Part shown: one piece after another, positions 1-8,265 of the stretch
How the letters are laid out: each line of letters starts with the position of its first letter
How positions within the stretch are numbered: the first letter of the stretch is position 1
Origin: Prolixibacteraceae bacterium
GTDB taxonomy: Bacteria; Bacteroidota; Bacteroidia; Bacteroidales; Prolixibacteraceae
Assembly (NCBI GenBank): GCA_003506435.1
Contig: DOAQ01000007.1
Span: 79,156-143,155 of the forward strand
DNA length: 64,000 bases
Direction of reading: 5' to 3'
Notes under the pieces: generated by a model
Databases searched by the model: none
What the model saw: only the letters and a program-made list of their open reading frames with translations
Told to the model about the DNA's origin: nothing
Translations under genes and position numbers: made by a program

Positions 1-1054
1 CAAATCGATAAGCTGGATAATCATTAGTTGCATAATCACTTATTGCATCGGGGTCAATAAATTTTTTAAACAACACTGTTGTTTTGCCATAGCCAATATT
101 ACAGTTGTATAAATTGAATTTTTTTCTCAAATCTTTATAATCCCATTCCCTTATGACTTTCGTTTTAATAGTGTCAGCATATTTTGCATGTACTCCGTGA
201 TAATTTAAATACGGTGAACTGACGTGGTGTCTGAAACGACAATGTTGTTGAGTGTATTCATTATTATATTTAATGTAAAATATTTCTTCTGACGAACCAT
301 TTATGTCCGGTCCAAAAATATTGTAATAATCATCTCGGGTACCCACCTGAACAAGTGAATACCTGCCTGAATTGATGACCTCAAGCGCTTTACCCCGGGC
401 ATCTGCCCAACGTTCCAGTTGAAGGAAAACATGGGAGAGAACAGCTTTGACAGCATATTTATCAGCCCTTCCTTTCTCTTCCTGGCTTTCCGGCAAATTA
501 GTCTCAGCGTATTCTAAATCATCGATAATTAATTTATAAATGTCAACTAAGGAGCTTCTATGCACATCAAAATCAATCATATTTCCTTCTGTTCGTAAAG
601 GAATTCCTCCCCAATTTCTCACCATATAATAATAAGCAAAAGCTCTCAGAAATTTGGCTTCAGCCACGTATCTTGTAATTTCCTCCTGAGTTGCTTCAGA
701 TGAATTTGGCGCATTCAGGATAACCAAATTAGCATTTCGAATCGTTTGATAAAAAGAACCCCAAGCTCCACTAATCCTACCAATATTTGTAGTACTAAAC
801 GGTTGGTCAAAGTCACTTAAATTAGTTAACGAACTCCTGCCAACTGCATAGTCAACTTCTACATCATTAATAAACCAAATACCGTCATCAAATGCATCCC
901 TCATTGGTCCATATATTGCAAAAACACTTGCTTCAATTTCATCTGCGGTATTATAAAAAGTTTCTGTAGCGATTGCCTTAGGCTTTTCTTCCAGTATATC
1001 GCTGCAAGCTACTGCCAGAAACAAAACAATTCCCAATAATAATATATTTTTCAT
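1..1054 (-). CDS. SusD/RagB-family outer-membrane lipoprotein, partial (C-terminus beyond window)
   Basis: This is the glycan- or nutrient-binding surface lipoprotein that partners a SusC transporter. The start is the ATG at 1052-1054. The N-terminus is a lipoprotein signal with a lipobox (LAVAC) and the acylated cysteine at residue 17, followed by the typical SusD opening (DILEEKP, then TETFYNTADEIEASV). About 351 codons are visible and the frame stays open to base 1, so the C-terminal part lies outside the window. It begins 18 bases after the susC stop, so the two are surely co-transcribed. The family (RagB/SusD, TPR-like helices) is clear. The substrate cannot be told from the sequence because no glycoside hydrolase or peptidase is next to it in the visible part. 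Confidence 0.9.
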   Translation of the reverse strand, partial: MKNILLLGIVLFLAVACSDILEEKPKAIATETFYNTADEIEASVFAIYGPMRDAFDDGIWFINDVEVDYAVGRSSLTNLSDFDQPFSTTNIGRISGAWGSFYQTIRNANLVILNAPNSSEATQEEITRYVAEAKFLRAFAYYYMVRNWGGIPLRTEGNMIDFDVHRSSLVDIYKLIIDDLEYAETNLPESQEEKGRADKYAVKAVLSHVFLQLERWADARGKALEVINSGRYSLVQVGTRDDYYNIFGPDINGSSEEIFYIKYNNEYTQQHCRFRHHVSSPYLNYHGVHAKYADTIKTKVIREWDYKDLRKKFNLYNCNIGYGKTTVLFKKFIDPDAISDYATNDYPAYRF

Positions 1055-1072
1055 AGTAGTGTTTTTAATTTA

Positions 1073-4000
1073 TTAAAACTCTAATTTGATACCAAATGTC
1101 ACTCCTTTCAAGGTAGGATACGTAAAATAATCGATACCCTGGTTTAAAGATGTGTCACCTCCATTCGAATTGACCTCGGGATCCCACCACTTATAATTTG
1201 TAATAGTTATTAAATTTTGCCCGCTAACATAAACTTTTCCACTTTTAAAAGCCCGAATTCCTAATTTCTTGGCCGGAATATTATATGCGAGTTGAACATC
1301 TTTTAATCGTATGTACGAACCGTCGTAAACAAACCTGTTCGATGATTTAAGGGATGCCGATTCATCGCTTATTTTTGGATATTTGGCATTAGGTGTATCT
1401 GCGGTCCAATGATCATACAAAACATCTCTTGTCATGTTGAGTCCCAAATAATGCACATAATTCTGAGATGCAATACTTAAACTGTATATATCATTTCCCT
1501 GTACCCCTTGTATGAACCAGTTTAATTCGAAATTTTTATATGACATGCCTGAATTTAAACTATAAATGAAGTTAGGGTTTGGGTCCCCAATAATTGTTTT
1601 ATCAGCGGACGTTATCCCTTCAACTCCATCCAAATCCAGATAAACAGGATGGCCATTTTCATCATAACCATCTTCCTTATATCCATAGAATACTCCTAAT
1701 GGCTCTCCCTCCCTGACAAGATTTATGTAGTCACTTAGAACATTAATGTCAAAATTACTTCCTGTAACATCCTGTCCCTCGTGAAGTTTAATTACTTTAT
1801 TTCGGTTAAATGAAAGATTTGCAGAAAGATTCCATTTAAAGATTCCTTCTAATATGCTGGCATCTAATTGTAGATCAAGTCCTTTATTTTGAATTTTTCC
1901 AATATTTTTTATAGTACTATTATAACCAGTTGACCTTGGCATTTGGACTGAATTCAATAGGTCTCGTGTATTTTTGATGTAGTAATCAGCAGTCAGATTA
2001 AGCCTATTCTCAAATAAACCAATATCCAGGCCTATATCAGTTTGTGCTGTAGTCTCCCATTTTAAATCTCCTGGATATGTTGACGACGGGGCAAAATATG
2101 TATAAAGGTCTTTGTCAAAAACTGTTTTTTCCGTAGATAGCATGCTTAAGGTTGAGTATGGATTAATCGCAGTACTCCCTGTTTCGCCATAACCGACCCG
2201 TAATTTTAAATTTGAAACATAAGCAATATTGTCCATAAAACTTTCGTCAGAAATACGCCAGGCTAAAGCTCCTGAAGGGAAAAAGCCCCATTTATTGCCT
2301 TCACTATACCGGGAAGAACCATCAGCACGAAAGCTCACTGTTGCAAGATATTTACTTTTAAAGGAGTAGTTTATCCTTCCAAGATAGGACAATAATGACC
2401 ATTTTGAATAGGAAGAAGATGGTATATCAATAATTGAAGCTGCTGCAATATTATAAGTTTCATAGATATTACTCAAAAAGCCGGAACCTGATGCACCCAG
2501 AGCTTTTGAAACTGCTTGTTCATAAGTCAATACACCAGTAAAAGTTAAATCATGTTTTTCGTTGAACTTCTTCTGGTAAGTGACAATACCTTCAGTATTC
2601 AAATCTAAATCTTTTCCGGTACTAATACTAGCAACACCCGCAGAACCAATATATTTTGTTGATTGGTAATTATCCGTGCGATAATTGCTGTTTTGAGCAT
2701 TCCCTGAAATTTTTATTGCCAGGTCATCGATCGGTTTATACGTAAATGACAAAGTGGCAATAACTTTATCCGAAGTAATATTTCTTGTTGTTTCATTTAC
2801 ATACATCACAGGATTCCATAATCCTGAAGAAATGAAGGGATATGCAGTTCTAAAATCTCTGTATGAACCATCATCCAGATAAGGTGTAAGTGTAGGTGGT
2901 GTAGAAATGATACTTGTGAATAATCCGTCACCTTTCATACCCCCGCTTCCGTTTATCACACTGTTATCTAGTTGGCTCAGTATTGCATTGTATGCGATAC
3001 TAAATTTCTTACTAATATCATGATTCACATTAGCCCTGAGAGAAATCCGCTGGTAGCTGCCGCTTTTCAGCATAATGCCCTCCTGATCAAAATAGCCTGT
3101 TCCAACTGAAAATTGTGTTTTTTCATTTCCTCCACTTACAGTTAATGAATGGTCATGTACAGGCGCTGTTCGAAACATTAAATCCTGCCAGTCGGTACCT
3201 TTCCCTGTATTATTAATTTCAGACTCACTAAAATATATTTTCCCTTCATCGTTTAATTGCTGGATGTTGACGAATGTCATATACTCTTTTGAATCCATGA
3301 GATCCAATTTTTTTCTGAGAGTCTGCATGCTATATGTTCCGCTGTAATCAACTTTAGTAATCCCTGCTTTCCCTCGTTTGGTTGTCACGATAATTACCCC
3401 GTTCGCCCCCCTTGAGCCGTAAATAGCTGTTGCTGAGGCATCTTTAAGTACTTCTATACTTTCTATATCATTAACATTTATAATATTTTGATCTCCCGGA
3501 AAGCCATCAATAATCCAAATAGGGCCATTACTTCCTTTGATAGAATTAGTCCCTCTAATTCGTATTTGCGGAGCTGCGCCGGGTTGTCCGGTATTTTGTA
3601 TCACTTGTACACCAGATGCGCGCCCTTGTAATGCCTGGGAGACGGTTGGCGTTGGGAATGCACTGATTGCATCACTTTTTACAGAACTAACAGATCCGGT
3701 TAAATCACTTTTTTTCATAGTCCCATATCCAATAGCCACCACTTCATCCAATCCAATTGTTTCCTCAGCCATAGTGATATTAATATTATTTTTACCAGCA
3801 ACAGGCATCTCTTGACTTTTCATCCCCACAAACGAGAATACCAGCGTTGCGTCTATTGGAACATTTGCCAAAGAATAGTTTCCGTTTGTATCAGTGATCA
3901 TTCCCTGGGTTGTTCCTTTAACAATTACTGTAACCCCGGGTAAAGGAGCACCGGAAGAATCGGTGACTTTTCCTTTCACCGTCAACGACTGCTGCGAAAC

Positions 4001-4378
4001 AAGCGGATTTGCAGCATCTTCGGGATAAAGGACAATCCGGCGGTCAGTCACTTTATAAGAAATTGCTTTATCCTTCAACAGATCGGTCAGAATTTCGTCA
4101 ATGCTTTTGTTTTCGGCATTCAGGCTTACCCTCTGGTCAAGCTGAACTTGATCGGCATTGTAAAAGAATACGAAGTTCGAGCTGTCTTCGATTTTCCGGA
4201 AAGCATCTTCCAGGGTCACATTGTTCAGGCTCATGCTCAGTTTGGTTTGCTGAGAATAAACGCTGGCGGAAACTTCCAGTAAACCGGATACGATGAGTAA
4301 AAATGTTAAACGCATAATTCGTAATAGTTTAACTATGCCCCCATTCGGGAAGGCATACGATTTCACCTTTTTTTTCAT
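1073..4378 (-). CDS. SusC/RagA-family TonB-dependent outer-membrane transporter with N-terminal STN signalling domain
   Basis: 1101 residues. Order: signal peptide to about residue 43; STN (secretin/TonB N-terminal) domain about 48-118; carboxypeptidase-regulatory-like domain about 134-210 (VKGKVTDSSGAPLPGVTV); TonB plug about 218-335 with the SusC hallmark near GSRGANGVIIVTTKRG; then the beta-barrel ending in GIKLEF with the terminal aromatic expected of barrel proteins. The STN domain marks transporters that signal to a FecR-type anti-sigma, and fecR and an ECF sigma lie directly upstream on the same strand, so regulation by trans-envelope signalling is inferred. It imports a TonB-dependent substrate captured by the SusD partner; the substrate is not identifiable here. 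A shorter start at the methionine of residue 22 is possible. Confidence 0.95.
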   Translation of the reverse strand: MKKKVKSYAFPNGGIVKLLRIMRLTFLLIVSGLLEVSASVYSQQTKLSMSLNNVTLEDAFRKIEDSSNFVFFYNADQVQLDQRVSLNAENKSIDEILTDLLKDKAISYKVTDRRIVLYPEDAANPLVSQQSLTVKGKVTDSSGAPLPGVTVIVKGTTQGMITDTNGNYSLANVPIDATLVFSFVGMKSQEMPVAGKNNINITMAEETIGLDEVVAIGYGTMKKSDLTGSVSSVKSDAISAFPTPTVSQALQGRASGVQVIQNTGQPGAAPQIRIRGTNSIKGSNGPIWIIDGFPGDQNIINVNDIESIEVLKDASATAIYGSRGANGVIIVTTKRGKAGITKVDYSGTYSMQTLRKKLDLMDSKEYMTFVNIQQLNDEGKIYFSESEINNTGKGTDWQDLMFRTAPVHDHSLTVSGGNEKTQFSVGTGYFDQEGIMLKSGSYQRISLRANVNHDISKKFSIAYNAILSQLDNSVINGSGGMKGDGLFTSIISTPPTLTPYLDDGSYRDFRTAYPFISSGLWNPVMYVNETTRNITSDKVIATLSFTYKPIDDLAIKISGNAQNSNYRTDNYQSTKYIGSAGVASISTGKDLDLNTEGIVTYQKKFNEKHDLTFTGVLTYEQAVSKALGASGSGFLSNIYETYNIAAASIIDIPSSSYSKWSLLSYLGRINYSFKSKYLATVSFRADGSSRYSEGNKWGFFPSGALAWRISDESFMDNIAYVSNLKLRVGYGETGSTAINPYSTLSMLSTEKTVFDKDLYTYFAPSSTYPGDLKWETTAQTDIGLDIGLFENRLNLTADYYIKNTRDLLNSVQMPRSTGYNSTIKNIGKIQNKGLDLQLDASILEGIFKWNLSANLSFNRNKVIKLHEGQDVTGSNFDINVLSDYINLVREGEPLGVFYGYKEDGYDENGHPVYLDLDGVEGITSADKTIIGDPNPNFIYSLNSGMSYKNFELNWFIQGVQGNDIYSLSIASQNYVHYLGLNMTRDVLYDHWTADTPNAKYPKISDESASLKSSNRFVYDGSYIRLKDVQLAYNIPAKKLGIRAFKSGKVYVSGQNLITITNYKWWDPEVNSNGGDTSLNQGIDYFTYPTLKGVTFGIKLEF

Positions 4379-4404
4379 ACATTTGTTTTAGCTTAATTAA
4401 TAAA

Positions 4405-4470
4405 TTGAATAGCGCAAACTATTCGTTAATTGATTACCAACCCGGGCGATGCTGGAACATTTCCCGGGTT
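4405..4470. terminator. Hairpins between fecR and susC
   Basis: Two stem-loops lie in the 98-base gap. The stronger pairs AACCCGGG (4439-4446) with CCCGGGTT (4463-4470), perfect 8 bp. A smaller one pairs GAATAG with CTATTC around 4405-4424. A T-rich run follows only on the plus strand, so for the minus-strand genes this may be an attenuator or processing site, not a strong terminator. It would allow susC to be expressed separately from fecR. Confidence 0.45.
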
Positions 4471-4476
4471 TTATTT

Positions 4477-5490
4477 TTATTTCTTATCTATCCATATCTC
4501 ATTTTTCTCTTTTTTAACAGTGATTGGCACGGTTAGATTGATGATCCCGAACAGTTCATCAATTTCGTCATCCTGATAGATGCTTCCCGAATAAACTTCG
4601 TTTTCAAGACTGGAATCCTGAAAATAAATGTTCACCTTGTACATCCGCTCCAGGGTTTTTGCAAGCTCTCCGAATGAAACTTTTTCAAAATAATACTCGC
4701 CGTTTCGCCAAAGGGTTGAGAGACGGGAATCGACCCCGGCAATGGTTTGAAGTTTTTCTGTTTTATTGAAACTCCACTTTTCCCCCGGTTTCAGCAATAC
4801 GGAATTTTCCTGGTTGGGAATGCCATTAATTTCGATACTTCCTTCCAGCAAAGTCGTTTCTGTTTTCTGATCGCTTTTGTAGGCTTTTACATTAAACTCA
4901 GTACCCAGCACGTTCACATTCATATTATCGGTAATCACCCTAAAGGTCCTCGACCGGTTTTTGGTAACCTTGAAAAATGCTTCGCCGTCGAGTTCCACTT
5001 CCTGCAATTTTTTATTCCGGGAGATGTGATATTTCAGCTTCGAGTCGTAGTTCAGTGCGACAAATGTACCGTCGGGCAGGGTCAGTTCCGACTGCTGACC
5101 CTTGGGCGTATTAAACTCGATGACATCGGTATGGGAACCGGATTCTGACATGATTTGATTCTGTCCGAACCAGTATCCTCCACTAATTGCAAACAGGATC
5201 AGAATTGCAGCAGCGGCGGCAAAGCGGAAATAACGAACGATTGAATGCTTTTCAAAGGTATGCCGACGAAACAAATCCAGCGACTTTATTCTCATTTCTG
5301 AAAAATCAGGTATGTCAGACTCCGGATCAGTAAAATCTTTTCGTTTGAATTTCAAAATGTATGCGATCAATGTTGCCAATGCCGATTCCGGGTCACGCTT
5401 TTTTATTTCCCTGTAATTTTCAATGGATTGACGGTTGATTCCATCTTTGAACCCTTTATCAAATAATTGATTATCTATTGTCTTTTTCAT
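4477..5490 (-). CDS. FecR-family anti-sigma factor
   Basis: 337 residues. A cytoplasmic N-terminal part (about 1-87) is followed by a single membrane segment at about 88-108 (FAAAAAILILFAISGGYWFG) and then the periplasmic FecR domain, with the typical stretch FNTPKGQQSELTLPDGTFVA and a C-terminal DUF4974-like part ending in ITVKKEKNEIWIDKK. The family holds an ECF sigma at the membrane and releases it when the STN domain of a loaded TonB transporter touches the periplasmic part. The sigma gene is upstream and the STN-bearing SusC downstream on the same strand, so all three parts are present. The start is the ATG at 5488-5490. Confidence 0.93.
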   Translation of the reverse strand: MKKTIDNQLFDKGFKDGINRQSIENYREIKKRDPESALATLIAYILKFKRKDFTDPESDIPDFSEMRIKSLDLFRRHTFEKHSIVRYFRFAAAAAILILFAISGGYWFGQNQIMSESGSHTDVIEFNTPKGQQSELTLPDGTFVALNYDSKLKYHISRNKKLQEVELDGEAFFKVTKNRSRTFRVITDNMNVNVLGTEFNVKAYKSDQKTETTLLEGSIEINGIPNQENSVLLKPGEKWSFNKTEKLQTIAGVDSRLSTLWRNGEYYFEKVSFGELAKTLERMYKVNIYFQDSSLENEVYSGSIYQDDEIDELFGIINLTVPITVKKEKNEIWIDKK

Positions 5491-5576
5491 TTCTCTGTTG
5501 TCTTCTTTACCCTAAAAAGCGGATGACAGAAAAATATACCCCTATGGAAATCGTGTTTTATAACATGCCTAGTGCG

Positions 5577-5850
5577 GAGACTGTCCAAAAAATGAAAAAT
5601 TTAAACACGAAGGCACAAAGTCACGAAGAAAATTATTTAAATATTATTACATGAGTCCACTTCCGAAAAGTCTAAAACCCCTAAATCCCCTGAAAGGGAC
5701 TTTGAAAAGTTCATTTATTTTCAACGAGTTACCCTTCAGGGGTCAGGGGTGACGAAGTTAAAAATCAATGAACTTAGACTTTTCGGAAGTGGACTCAATA
5801 CATTGTATCTTCGTGTTTGATTTATATTCCATGACTTTTTGGGCAGCCTA
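5577..5850. repeat. Nested palindromic (MITE-like) element between sigma and fecR
   Basis: This fills most of the 395-base gap between the sigma stop and the fecR start. Outer inverted arms lie at about 5580-5616 and 5808-5848 (left CTGTCCAAAAAATG and AAACACGAAG; right arm the imperfect complement, ending in ACTTTTTGGGCAGCC). Inside them is a perfect 23-bp inverted repeat, 5653-5675 against 5774-5796 (core CCACTTCCGAAAAGTC). Inside that, C/G-rich arms (CCCCTAAATCCCCTGAAAGG and ACCCTTCAGGGGTCAGGGGT) pair imperfectly. No open frame or transposase is present. It could end the sigma transcript or change the sigma:anti-sigma ratio; that role is inference. Confidence 0.75.
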
Positions 5851-5885
5851 TAGCCACTCTAAAACATGCGATTGATCGCATCACC

Positions 5886-6464
5886 CTACCGGATGCGGGT
5901 TTGAAAGAACAGAATAATAGAATCGGAATCAAGTATGGCTTTCAATTTTTGAATGGCTTTTTGTATGCTGTTGCCCACCGACTGGTAATTTACCTGCATC
6001 ACCTCGGCAACTTCGGCATTCGAGAGGTTTTTGTAAAATTTCAGGTAAATGGTTTCTTTCTGGCGGGGAGGGAGTTGGTTAATTGCTTCGGCCAGACGAT
6101 CAAGTTTCAATTCTTTTTCTTCGGAATCAACTTCTGTTGAATAGTCTAATCGAAACTCATCCACCTGATCGGCTTGAATATCCGAATCAATATTTCTGAC
6201 CTTCCGAAGGTTATTGAAAATTTTTAATCGCAACGACTTTAACAGGTAAAACAAAATATTATCGGTAGGTGAAAGTTTTTCTCTTTTCCTTGCCAGTTCA
6301 AAAAACAGATCCTGAATGCTATCCAGAACCAGGTTTTCATCCGAAGTAAACCGTTGTCCGTATTCGAACAACTGGAGATGGCAGGTGTCGAAAATATAGG
6401 AAAAAGCCTTTTCATCGCCATTTATAAAGCGCTGCCATATTTCCGAATCGAGGTTTTTTTCCAT
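5886..6464 (-). CDS. ECF-type RNA polymerase sigma-70 factor
   Basis: 192 residues when started at the ATG at 6462-6464 (MEKNLDSEIWQRFINGDEKA). An upstream in-frame ATG at 6540-6542 exists, but a TAnnTTTG-type promoter box (minus strand, 6500-6507) sits inside that extension, which favours the shorter start. Region 2 is seen in the first third (AFSYIFDTCHLQLFEYGQRF, then DSIQDLFFELARKRE) and region 4 near the end (LPPRQKETIYLKFYKNLSNA, then VAEVMQVNYQSVGNSIQKA). It lies upstream of fecR and an STN-type susC, so it should direct the downstream susC/susD genes after signal from the transporter. The extracellular signal is unknown. Confidence 0.92.
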   Translation of the reverse strand: MEKNLDSEIWQRFINGDEKAFSYIFDTCHLQLFEYGQRFTSDENLVLDSIQDLFFELARKREKLSPTDNILFYLLKSLRLKIFNNLRKVRNIDSDIQADQVDEFRLDYSTEVDSEEKELKLDRLAEAINQLPPRQKETIYLKFYKNLSNAEVAEVMQVNYQSVGNSIQKAIQKLKAILDSDSIILFFQTRIR

Positions 6465-6499
6465 GTTTTTTACAGAAGGGAATGTCCTTTCACCGATTA

Positions 6500-6507
6500 C
6501 AAAGCTA
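6500..6507 (-). promoter_or_regulatory. Candidate -7 box for the ECF sigma gene
   Basis: The minus strand reads TAGCTTTG, matching the Bacteroidota sigma-ABfr -7 consensus TAnnTTTG, 36 bases before the chosen sigma start codon. I see no good -33 TTTG at the right distance, so the call is moderate. It helps decide the start of the sigma gene. Confidence 0.4.
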
Positions 6508-6560
6508 GAAGATTTTTTGGGTAGTAAAAATGATCTTCGCATGTCGATCAGTATGAATCA

Positions 6561-7388
6561 TTAAAATCGCTTCGCTGCGAAGGTATTTAACTCTTCATTT
6601 ATCTGCCTGGTTTTCATACTGTAATATCGTTTTTCACGAAAGCCCATAATCCAGTGGACACCATGAACCGCATCCAGTAAGAACAGTTCATCAGCATGAT
6701 GCAGTTGATCGGCTGTAAACCCGTCGGTTTCTGAATACACAAGCCCGATTTTTTTAGCTATCGCAGGAATAACCAGTCCGACAACATCCATATACGCCCC
6801 GGCAGACGCTGAAACACCGGTAATATTGCCGTCTTTTATCAGAAAAAGCTTTTTGCCAATACCCTCAATAATTTTTTCTTCGGAATTGATGATCAAAAAA
6901 TCGTCGGAGCCGGAACCGGACAAATATGATACAGCAATTTTCCAGATCGTTTCGGAGCCAAATGACAAATTTGACAAGCCGGAAACAACTTTTGGCATTT
7001 TATCAAAAATATCGACCAGCAGGCCTTTGTGATTTATTTCAAATTCAAAGGTTTCGAGTGGGTCAGCAGAAAGAATATAGTCAAAGCCTTGTTTGTTCCT
7101 GAAAAAGTGAATCGAAATGATGGCGCTTTTGTACATCTTGTTTTTTACCAGCAGCCGCTCCAGTTGCCGTTTCAAATCCCGTCCATTGTATGCCAGAAGT
7201 TCGGGAACAGGCTCGTTAAATATTCTGAATTTCAGCAAAAGCAATTCAACTGTTTCCAAAAAAAAAGGGAAGGTATTTCGTATCGCCCTGATCTTCTCCG
7301 AAAAAAGCAAGGTTTCGGCATCACCAATCGAAAAGAGTTTTTCATCAGCAGCAACAAAACTTCCGTTTTTCAGGATAAATGAGTTCAT
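6561..7388 (-). CDS. Class IV aminotransferase-fold protein (PabC/IlvE-like), divergent
   Basis: 275 residues. The C-terminal half matches the class IV PLP fold: an EG-x-KKLFLIKDG segment, then VVGLVIPAIAKKIGL and HHADELFLLDAVHGVHWIMG, which correspond to the cofactor-binding and ADE-x-FL elements of aminodeoxychorismate lyases and branched-chain aminotransferases. The N-terminal half is weaker: the usual FE-x-hR and H-x-xRL motifs are only faintly recognisable (LLFSEKIRAIRNTFPFFLET), and the Asn of the usual SN-x-F motif is Lys here. A lysine in the MPKVVSG segment is the best candidate for the PLP Schiff base. It may be a lyase/aminotransferase of folate or amino-acid metabolism, or a degenerate paralogue. 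No pabAB gene is nearby. Confidence 0.75.
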   Translation of the reverse strand: MNSFILKNGSFVAADEKLFSIGDAETLLFSEKIRAIRNTFPFFLETVELLLLKFRIFNEPVPELLAYNGRDLKRQLERLLVKNKMYKSAIISIHFFRNKQGFDYILSADPLETFEFEINHKGLLVDIFDKMPKVVSGLSNLSFGSETIWKIAVSYLSGSGSDDFLIINSEEKIIEGIGKKLFLIKDGNITGVSASAGAYMDVVGLVIPAIAKKIGLVYSETDGFTADQLHHADELFLLDAVHGVHWIMGFREKRYYSMKTRQINEELNTFAAKRF

Positions 7389-8265
7389 TGGAAAGCCCCC
7401 TCTAACTCCCCCGAAATGGGGGAGAATTTTGGTTCGTAGAAAAAAAGACTGTTCAAGAAACTGGAACAGCCACTTGTAAGTTGTCGTTGCGGATTTCGAA
7501 AAGCGTCAGCGTCCGCAGGACGAAGACGGTCAAGAAAGGAGCAGAGACAACGCACCGCACGACCCCCGCAATGCAATTTACAATTTATTGGCAACAGTTT
7601 TTTATTAATTCTGTATTGGTATGTTTGGAAATTCGTCATGTATGAAACGACTAAGTTCTTTATAAAGATTATTACAATATTCAACTGAATCAATTCCGCC
7701 ATAAAACCATGTGTGTTTGAAATATATTTTTGTTATTCGTTTGGTTCCGTCTTTGGTTTCCTCTTTACCTACCTCTCCAAAACCATATTTTATATCGTTT
7801 TGTGGGTTATGTTTGAGGTCATTACTAATATCTTTTCTCGCTTTATTTCCTAATCCAATATTAGAAAAGAAGTCTTCAACTTTTTGTCTTTTCTCTGGGT
7901 AACCTTTCTTTAAATACTCTTTGACAGAATAAAATACCTGTGTAAAGTTGAGAATCGTAAAATGTAATCTTTCTTCTCTCTCCTTTTTTAGTTTATCTTG
8001 TTTTCGAATGATGGATAAAGTTTCCTCATTATAAAGATATTGTTTCCCATATTCCATTCCTGTCTCAGTAACCACATCTCTGGTTGTCAGATTGTAGGCT
8101 TCATTTAATTCGTCAAGGTTAAACTTGAGTGCCTTAATTCGAATATTTATTTTTTCATCTATCGACATCGTTTTTCAGTAAGCGTTCAAATTGTTGCCAA
8201 CTTTCGCATCCATATCTTTCCCCCTTTGGGGGAATAAGAAGGGGGCCTTTTTGTAATTTACAATT
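7386..8265. mobile_element. Cassette bounded by inverted G/C-tract repeats carrying one orphan gene
   Basis: Left boundary about 7386-7424: a C-rich tract then CTCCCCC-GAAAT-GGGGGAG, itself a stem-loop. Right boundary about 8216-8253: a TCCCCC-TTT-GGGGGA stem-loop plus a G-rich tract, in opposite orientation to the left one. An 11-base direct repeat AATTTACAATT occurs at 7575-7585 and 8255-8265, the second copy overlapping the gmhB stop codon. The segment between holds one gene (7605-8168) and about 200 bases with no gene (7389-7604). No transposase is visible. This looks like an acquired segment, but it could also be two independent copies of a widespread intergenic repeat. Confidence 0.5.
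7605..8168 (-). CDS. Hypothetical protein, accessory, 187 residues
   Basis: I do not recognise this protein. It is soluble, without signal peptide or membrane segment. The N-terminal half is helical and charged, with a likely coiled stretch (SIIRKQDKLKKEREERLHFT). The middle has RKDISNDLKHNP, a Lys-His motif, and the C-terminus is a YFKHTWFYGGIDSVEYCNNL segment followed by a helix. The gene is more A/T-rich than its neighbours and sits alone between inverted G/C-tract repeats, between an aminotransferase gene and gmhB, so recent acquisition is likely. All-helical, charged, orphan and cassette-borne proteins are often defence or toxin components, but nothing here proves that. Start is the ATG at 8166-8168. 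Confidence 0.7.
   Translation of the reverse strand: MSIDEKINIRIKALKFNLDELNEAYNLTTRDVVTETGMEYGKQYLYNEETLSIIRKQDKLKKEREERLHFTILNFTQVFYSVKEYLKKGYPEKRQKVEDFFSNIGLGNKARKDISNDLKHNPQNDIKYGFGEVGKEETKDGTKRITKIYFKHTWFYGGIDSVEYCNNLYKELSRFIHDEFPNIPIQN

Noticed and set aside
7385..7702. 105-codon minus frame and plus frames around 7117-7479
   Set aside because: They run over repeat boundaries and the ends of neighbouring genes; no family signal.
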